NCBI GenBank assembly: GCA_965368585.1
Contig: CBDUNM010000106.1
Coordinates: 1 to 18,259, forward strand
Length of the DNA: 18,259 bases
Direction of reading: 5' to 3'
DNA from: JARRQB01 sp965368585
GTDB lineage: Bacteria; Pseudomonadota; Gammaproteobacteria; Chromatiales; Chromatiaceae
The notes beneath the pieces are model-generated. The model did no database searches, was not told where the DNA came from, and was given only the letters and a program-made list of their open reading frames with translations. A program made the position numbers and the translations under genes. The number at the start of each line of letters is the position of its first letter. Within the stretch, counting starts at the first letter, position 1. Positions 13,720-18,259 of this stretch are shown in pieces.

Positions 13720-16485
13720 CTAGGCCTTGGCCACACGTAGCGTAAATTCCTGCGAACGAAAACCGGCCACGACCGGCTCCACCTGATAGGGCACCAGCTT
13801 ATTGGTGGCCGTACCCTCACCCTGAGTCCGTGACAGCGCCTTGTTCTCGACCCCGAACGAGGAGTGGATGAACAGCGTGTCACGGTGAATCAGGCGGGTC
13901 ACATAGGCAAACCCCTGCGCCGTTTGTCCTGACCGATTGTTGGTCAGTACGATCCGATCGCCGCTGTCCACGCCCAATGGCCCGGCGCGTTCCGGGTGTA
14001 TCCAAACGCCTTTGTAGATGTCGTTTTTGAACTGATTGATGGCGGCCAAAACCGGGTTGTTGGAATTGGTCGAGCCATGCGAGACGGTCGGGGTCTTGCC
14101 ATAGGTAAAGTAGAACTCGTCGGCTTCCAGGGGCTCATCCATGGTCTTGCCGTCGCGGCACTCGGTCGGTATGTGGCCGGCCAGCACGTTGAAGTTGGGG
14201 CCCTTGAAGCCCAAGTCGCGCAACCCTTTGAACAAGCCGGAGAAGAATTCGATCCGACCCGAATCGGTCGGTACCGGCATCTTGCGCGGCATGCCATGGT
14301 GTTCGATAAGGTCCACCATGTCCTGCTCGTGGTATACCCCTTTTTCGCGCAGCACGCGGTCCAGCTCTTGCGGGCTGATGTGGATGCGCTCGGCCGTTTG
14401 TGCGTAGGCCACCTGGCGGCAGGCCGCGAGGAAGCTGCCTTTGTGGTGCGTCTTTTTGGTCTCCGCCCAAGCCGCCAATACCGGCTGTTTCTTCAGGCCA
14501 GTCAGGGTCTCCACCCAGGTCAGAAAGCCGTCGGTGTTGCCCGAGACGATCTCAGTGAGCCGGTACAGCAAGTCCGGCGTCTCTTCGGTGTCGTACAGCG
14601 GGTCGATGGCCTTGTAACGGGTCGTCAGGGCCAGATCCTGATTGACGCCGTTGCCGTACACGGTCGGCTCGTCACGTTCCAGGTAGGTCGTATTCGGCAA
14701 AATGACATCCGCATAGGCTGCGGTATCGGAAGGCAGCACATCGACCAATACCACCAGTTCCATGTTGTCGTTGGCCAGCGCTTCCTTCCAGTAGCTGTCC
14801 GGATAGTAGTGGCGTACCGGGTTGGCGGCATTGATGATCACCGCCCGGCTGAGGTACGGCTCGCCCTGGTAGTTGAGCTTGCCCTCGATCGACTCCCGGA
14901 AACCGGTATCCGTCATGACCGGCAGGGCGACGCTGGGTTTCCCTGCGGCGCGTTGCTGCTCGGCCCAGGCCCAGGTCCACCCCGGTTTGCCGTGCGAAAA
15001 GTTCTCGCCCTTGGAAACGGCACCGATCACCATTTTGGCGAAGTGCATACCCGCCAGATTGGCCATGGGGGCGGCGATCTCGTGGCCCGCGTCGTACTCC
15101 TTGAACATCGCGGCCGCCTTGTGGCGGTACTCGGCGCTCTGTATCCAGCCGCCGATGCTGTCGATACCGCCGGTGAGCGCCTGCATCATGGCCTGCACGC
15201 GGCGCAGCATCAGCACGTTCTGATAACGCGCCCCGTGCCAGCCCGGATCGACGATGGCCGGGCGCGTGGTGCCGAACTCGCGGGCCACCCGATGAATGTC
15301 CTCGGCGGGCACTCCTGTGGTCTTCGCCGCCCACTCCGGGGTGTAGTGCTCGAGCTCCTGCAGTTGGGCCTGAAAGACGGTGACCAGCTGCTTGCCGTCG
15401 ACCACCAGATCCTCGGGCGCCCTGAGTCCGGGGACGAAGGTGCGTCCATCGATGTCCACCTGGTTGTCGTTGCTGAATTTCTTGACCACCCGAGGCTCGA
15501 GCGAGCCTTCGGCCAGAACCAGCGGACGGTCTTCCTGGTCGACGACCGGTTGCCACTCGCCCTGTGCGTCGCGGTACAGCAGGAAGGGCATATTGGTGTG
15601 GCGCCTGAGGAACTCGGCGTCGTAGTAACCCTCGACCATCATGGTGCGCATCATGGCCAGTAGAAAATCGAGGTCGGTGCCGGGGCGGATGGCGATCCAC
15701 TCGTCGGCCTTGGCCGCCGTCTCGGAACGCCGTGGGTCGAGCGCGACCACTTTCGCGCCGTTCTTGCGGCCCTGGGCGAAGCGCACCATGCGGCAGGTCG
15801 ACACCGCACCGATCGAGGCGTTGTTGGCGACGAACAGGATATACTTGGCGTTGTCGTAGTCCGGCAGGATCTCGTCGTGAATATTGAAATTGCCGGTGAC
15901 CGAATCGGTGCCCAGGTGACCGGTGGTCACGCAATGCTGCATGGGCGAGGCAATAATGTTCGGCACCTCGTTGGCCATGGCGAAAGGGACCGCCCAGTTC
16001 ATGTAGAACACGCACGAGGTCCAGCCGCCCACCATGGTCCATTCCCAAGGCTTGACGTCGGCCGCCTGTTTCTTTTTTGAGATATAGTCCCAGGCCTCTT
16101 CCCAACTCGCCTGCCGGAACTTGAATTCGCCGCGCTTGCTGCCCTCTACGCGAATCAGCGGGGTCTTGATGCGGTCGCTGTCGTAGGTCTGCCGCAAACC
16201 GGCCTGACCACGGGCGCAGACCTTGCCGCGGTTCAAGGTCGAATGCGGATTGCCGTCGATCTTGACGATCCGCTTGACCCCGTTCTTGCTTCGCGAAGTG
16301 ACCTTGATATTGCAGAGCGAGGAGCAGAAGTTGCAGATGCTGTAGCTGGTTTCCTCCCCGGAAGTTTCTTTATCCCCTCCAGTGAGAAAGGCGCTGACCG
16401 GTGACAGCAGGGACAATCCCGCCGCTCCGCATCCTGAAGACTTGAGGAATGCCCGTCGCGACAGGCGCGGTAGTTGCCAACCCAT
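13720..16485 (-). CDS. TAT-exported molybdopterin oxidoreductase, catalytic subunit (PsrA/PhsA/TtrA/ArrA-like)
   Basis: This 921-residue protein belongs to the DMSO-reductase superfamily. It opens with a twin-arginine signal (LSRRAFLKSSG) and a small-residue stretch, so it acts in the periplasm. Cys51, Cys54, Cys58 and Cys90 form the N-terminal [4Fe-4S] site. Cys185 in SPMQHC is placed where the Psr/Phs/Arr-type enzymes have their molybdenum-binding cysteine; this alignment is by eye. Cofactor-contact motifs include ALDPRRSETAAKADEW, INAANPVRHYYPDSYW and a closing ATNKLVPYQVEPVVAGFRS. The TAT signal argues against cytoplasmic SoeA. The substrate may be polysulfide, thiosulfate, tetrathionate, arsenic or another oxyanion, and direction is unknown. 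ATG 16485 is chosen because GGAGG lies 8 bases upstream; the open frame continues to 16587 without a signal-like start. Confidence 0.93.
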   Translation of the reverse strand: MGWQLPRLSRRAFLKSSGCGAAGLSLLSPVSAFLTGGDKETSGEETSYSICNFCSSLCNIKVTSRSKNGVKRIVKIDGNPHSTLNRGKVCARGQAGLRQTYDSDRIKTPLIRVEGSKRGEFKFRQASWEEAWDYISKKKQAADVKPWEWTMVGGWTSCVFYMNWAVPFAMANEVPNIIASPMQHCVTTGHLGTDSVTGNFNIHDEILPDYDNAKYILFVANNASIGAVSTCRMVRFAQGRKNGAKVVALDPRRSETAAKADEWIAIRPGTDLDFLLAMMRTMMVEGYYDAEFLRRHTNMPFLLYRDAQGEWQPVVDQEDRPLVLAEGSLEPRVVKKFSNDNQVDIDGRTFVPGLRAPEDLVVDGKQLVTVFQAQLQELEHYTPEWAAKTTGVPAEDIHRVAREFGTTRPAIVDPGWHGARYQNVLMLRRVQAMMQALTGGIDSIGGWIQSAEYRHKAAAMFKEYDAGHEIAAPMANLAGMHFAKMVIGAVSKGENFSHGKPGWTWAWAEQQRAAGKPSVALPVMTDTGFRESIEGKLNYQGEPYLSRAVIINAANPVRHYYPDSYWKEALANDNMELVVLVDVLPSDTAAYADVILPNTTYLERDEPTVYGNGVNQDLALTTRYKAIDPLYDTEETPDLLYRLTEIVSGNTDGFLTWVETLTGLKKQPVLAAWAETKKTHHKGSFLAACRQVAYAQTAERIHISPQELDRVLREKGVYHEQDMVDLIEHHGMPRKMPVPTDSGRIEFFSGLFKGLRDLGFKGPNFNVLAGHIPTECRDGKTMDEPLEADEFYFTYGKTPTVSHGSTNSNNPVLAAINQFKNDIYKGVWIHPERAGPLGVDSGDRIVLTNNRSGQTAQGFAYVTRLIHRDTLFIHSSFGVENKALSRTQGEGTATNKLVPYQVEPVVAGFRSQEFTLRVAKA

Positions 16486-16493
16486 GATGAATC

Positions 16494-16498
16494 CCTCC
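16494..16498 (-). promoter_or_regulatory. Ribosome-binding site deciding the molybdoenzyme start
   Basis: GGAGG stands 8 bases before ATG 16485, and the protein starting there begins immediately with a normal TAT signal. Starts further upstream (16587 or 16500) would put up to 34 unrelated residues before the twin-arginine motif. Confidence 0.75.
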
Positions 16499-16577
16499 AT
16501 TCTCTTGGTAGCAGGCTGAACTAAGGAAAGGCTGACCGGACACGACGAAGTGCGATTGTTATGGATGTATTTGTCCG

Positions 16578-16588
16578 ATTGGTCCAAT
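16578..16588. promoter_or_regulatory. Possible operator upstream of the molybdoenzyme operon
   Basis: ATTGGTCCAAT is an 11-base perfect inverted repeat (5-base arms) about 93 bases before the start codon. On the coding strand it overlaps a weak -35-like TTGGAC, followed after 18 bases by CATAAC. Both are poor matches to sigma-70 boxes, so this is only a candidate regulatory region. Confidence 0.25.
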
Positions 16589-16713
16589 TAGATTTCGGCG
16601 TGAAAGATTAGTCCACACTGATCTGGTAGGAACCTGATGTGTATCAACAGCCGATTCGTTACGGCTGTGTACGGCCACCAAGGAACACGCGGGCGGGGTG
16701 TTGGGCTGATGCG

Positions 16714-16743
16714 CTCCGCCAGCCGTGCGCCGGCGGGGCGGAG
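16714..16743 (-). terminator. GC-rich hairpin behind the small membrane protein gene
   Basis: CTCCGCC pairs with GGCGGAG (7 bp) around an inner GCCG/CGGC stem, starting 11 bases after the stop codon of the 46-residue gene. There is no T-run. It may separate the small gene from the molybdoenzyme operon or reduce read-through. Confidence 0.4.
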
Positions 16744-16753
16744 GGCCGGGTTA

Positions 16754-16894
16754 CTAGCCGACGGCTTGTTTGTCCTCCGGTTTTGCAAGCAATCTGCTGA
16801 GAATCAGTACGACCGATACAGCCAGCCCGAAGGTCGCAAGAAAATACAGAAAAAGGATCAACAGCGAAGCGCCGAAGCCAAGTATCTGAGACAT
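16754..16894 (-). CDS. 46-residue single-span membrane protein
   Basis: This is a short gene with a convincing start: AGGTGA lies 5-6 bases before the ATG. The protein begins MSQILGFGASLLILFLYFLA, and one hydrophobic stretch (about residues 4-36) is long enough to cross the membrane, followed by a short charged tail (RLLAKPEDKQAVG). The hydrophilic end is probably cytoplasmic by the positive-inside rule. I do not recognise a family. It lies on the same strand as the molybdoenzyme operon, 268 bases upstream, with a hairpin between, and it diverges from the enzyme I-like gene. An AT-rich stretch (16915-16975) upstream would suit a promoter. Possible roles include an accessory subunit of a membrane complex, but this is a guess. 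Confidence 0.65.
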   Translation of the reverse strand: MSQILGFGASLLILFLYFLATFGLAVSVVLILSRLLAKPEDKQAVG

Positions 16895-17217
16895 AGTATT
16901 CACCTGTTACGACATTGGTAAATTCGTATATCGTCAGTTTTTAGTAAAACAGTAATTGATTAATTGGTTATTGTTGCCCGGTCCGTACTTCCCGGCCAAT
17001 CCAGCCACAGCTACTGAAACGCGGCCGTGCGACTCCGGCCCGGGTCGATCGCGCGGTTCAGTGCCGTGAACCGGTCGTTATCGGTGACACTCGCGTCAGC
17101 CCGTGCCGCGACAGGCAGTTTGAGCGTCGTTTCACCGTTACCTCATCCGTTGCCGGGATCACGACTATACTTTAAGGGTTTAAAGGCCTAGGGCTCATGA
17201 CGATGCCGGAGCGGTCA
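16895..17217. other. Divergent intergenic region
   Basis: This 323-base region separates two divergent genes. The left third (16915-16975) is notably AT-rich compared with the rest of the window and likely drives the 46-residue gene. Near the right side, TATACT at 17166-17171 could be a -10 box for the plus-strand gene, but no -35 box lies at proper spacing. Confidence 0.4.
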
Positions 17218-18259
17218 ATGCACAGCGATCGGGTTACTCAGACACATGTGCAGGGGATACCCCTCTCCCCCGGCGTCGCCGTGGGCAGGGTGTGCCTGTA
17301 CGCGCATGGGGCGCATGATTCGGCGGCCGCGCCGGCGCGCAGTCTGGGCTACGAGCGTCGTCGCCTCAATGTCGCCTTGGAGCGGATGATTCAACGTCTG
17401 GAGGTGCTGGCCGGCGAGGCGGAGGCGAAGATGGGCCCGGACGAGGCCGATATCTTCCGGGCTCATCGGATGATCCTGGAAGACGAATCGTTTCGGCAAC
17501 AGCTCTTTGAGCTCGTCGAAGGGACAAATTTGTCCGCCGAGGAGGCGGTCCAAAGTCACTTCAACCATTACACGCAGCAACTGCGGGCGGCAGACTCCGA
17601 GTATCTGAGGCAGCGGATCGACGATCTCACCGAAATCCAACGGTGGCTGTTGGATCACCTCCGCCAGGCAACTCCGTTTCTGCACTGCCGGGACATGACG
17701 CACTGTACCGTCGGGCAATGCCCCTTGGGACACGATCATATCCTGGTAGCCGAAGAGCTGTTTCCCAGCCTGCCCATCGAGGTGGAGAAGCATACGGTTG
17801 GTTTTCTGGTCGAGAAGGGGGGACCAAACTCGCACGCCGCCATCCTGGCGCGCGGCCTCCAGCTGCCGGCCATCAGCGGCGTGCGGAATCTCCTGGCGAC
17901 GATTCCCCCGGATGCTCAGTTGCTGATCAACGGCAATACGGGCGAAATCATCATCAACCCGTCCGAGCAGATCCGTTGCCACTTTGAAAGTACCGTCGAC
18001 AGCCGTAACCGCAGGCTGCAAATTCACGATCCGATTCCCGAGCTGAAGGTTATGGCCAGCATCGCGCGGTCCGCCGACGTGCAAGCGGCGGCCGTGGCCA
18101 AAGCAGACGGGATAGGGTTGTACCGCACCGAGATGGAGGTCCTGGCTGAAGGGCGCCTGCTGAGCGAGGCGGAACAGACCGCCCTGTACAAAGAGGTGAA
18201 CCAGGCGATGGCCGGAAAACCGGTATTTATCCGGCTCTTCGACCTGGGTGCCGATAAAG
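17218..18259 (+). CDS. Enzyme I-like PEP-protein phosphotransferase, cut by the window end
   Basis: The frame is open from 17218 to the end, 347 residues, with no stop. It resembles enzyme I of the phosphotransferase system, which takes phosphate from phosphoenolpyruvate and passes it to HPr. An N-terminal PEP-utiliser domain (IPLSPGVAVGR, then DIFRAHRMILED) is followed by the phosphohistidine domain (KGGPNSHAAILARG, His206) and the start of the PEP-binding barrel (DGIGLYRTEMEVL, RLFDLGADK). The C-terminal catalytic cysteine lies beyond the window. No GAF domain precedes it, so it is closer to PtsI than to the nitrogen-type PtsP, and I give no symbol. GGAG 6 bases upstream supports ATG 17218; in-frame ATGs at 17197 and 17203 are alternatives. 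The hinge carries an unusual Cys/His cluster. Confidence 0.9.
   Translation, partial: MHSDRVTQTHVQGIPLSPGVAVGRVCLYAHGAHDSAAAPARSLGYERRRLNVALERMIQRLEVLAGEAEAKMGPDEADIFRAHRMILEDESFRQQLFELVEGTNLSAEEAVQSHFNHYTQQLRAADSEYLRQRIDDLTEIQRWLLDHLRQATPFLHCRDMTHCTVGQCPLGHDHILVAEELFPSLPIEVEKHTVGFLVEKGGPNSHAAILARGLQLPAISGVRNLLATIPPDAQLLINGNTGEIIINPSEQIRCHFESTVDSRNRRLQIHDPIPELKVMASIARSADVQAAAVAKADGIGLYRTEMEVLAEGRLLSEAEQTALYKEVNQAMAGKPVFIRLFDLGADK

Noticed and set aside
13996..15663. A 555-codon plus-strand open frame across the molybdoenzyme gene
   Set aside because: The minus-strand frame carries all the catalytic motifs; the plus frame is Gly/Arg/His/Val-rich noise.
14672..16105. A 477-codon minus-strand frame within the molybdoenzyme gene
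   Set aside because: It is a shifted reading of the same gene, with an arginine-heavy composition typical of shadows.
13088..16485. Assignment as the sulfite dehydrogenase SoeABC
   Set aside because: The catalytic subunit carries a twin-arginine export signal, whereas SoeA acts in the cytoplasm.
16930..16975. FNR-like site in the AT-rich stretch (TTGAT followed by TGGTT)
   Set aside because: Only one half-site fits the TTGAT-N4-ATCAA consensus; the other half does not.
17215..18084. Minus-strand open frame opposite the enzyme I-like gene
   Set aside because: The plus-strand frame has PEP-utiliser motifs and stays open to the window end.
1..18259. CRISPR array, integron, prophage or complete insertion sequence
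   Set aside because: No regularly spaced repeats, integrase, transposase or phage genes could be recognised on either strand.

Overview
The window looks like part of a chromosome from a GC-rich gammaproteobacterium, most likely a sulfur-oxidising or purple sulfur type (Chromatiales-like). This is an inference from gene content: a Gly/Tyr-rich secreted protein resembling sulfur globule proteins, a DUF1840 protein, remnants of an N-type (Na+-translocating type) ATPase operon, and a periplasmic molybdoenzyme operon of the polysulfide-reductase type. No rRNA, tRNA or other phylogenetic marker is present, so the assignment is tentative.

Left part (1-7276). Genes are sparse, mostly on the minus strand, and mixed with decayed ones. 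In order: copy 1 of a 108-bp dispersed repeat (1-108); a short BLUF blue-light sensor (121-543); a DUF2252 protein (703-2115); broken atpG and atpA of an N-ATPase (2450-3774) with frameshifts, an in-frame stop, an N-terminal truncation and an internal deletion; a DUF1840 gene followed by a coupled 41-codon ORF (4299-4738); the frameshifted C-terminal piece of a hemolysin III/PAQR-type membrane protein (5094-5437); the sulfur-globule-like gene (5737-6174); copy 2 of the repeat (6608-6715); and a degenerate SEC-C motif remnant (6889-7140). Several gaps of 300-500 bases hold nothing I can recognise.

Middle (7277-10491). A complete periplasmic gamma-glutamyltransferase gene (ggt, plus strand) converges on a minus-strand gene whose product joins an alpha/beta-hydrolase-like domain to a TlpA/thioredoxin domain. 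The second gene has a perfect TATAAT -10 box 42 bp upstream of its start.

Right part (10947-18259). A compact minus-strand operon encodes, in transcription order, a TAT-exported molybdopterin catalytic subunit, a 16-cysteine four-cluster ferredoxin subunit, an NrfD/PsrC membrane quinone subunit, a TorD-family chaperone and a HybE-family protein. The first three form a quinone-linked periplasmic respiratory complex; its substrate cannot be read from sequence, but sulfur compounds fit the setting. HybE proteins are known as hydrogenase maturation chaperones and no hydrogenase gene is present here, which makes this five-gene set the most interesting system in the window. Upstream on the same strand is an unlisted 46-residue single-span membrane protein (16754-16894). 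Diverging from it is an enzyme I-like PEP phosphotransferase cut off by the window end.
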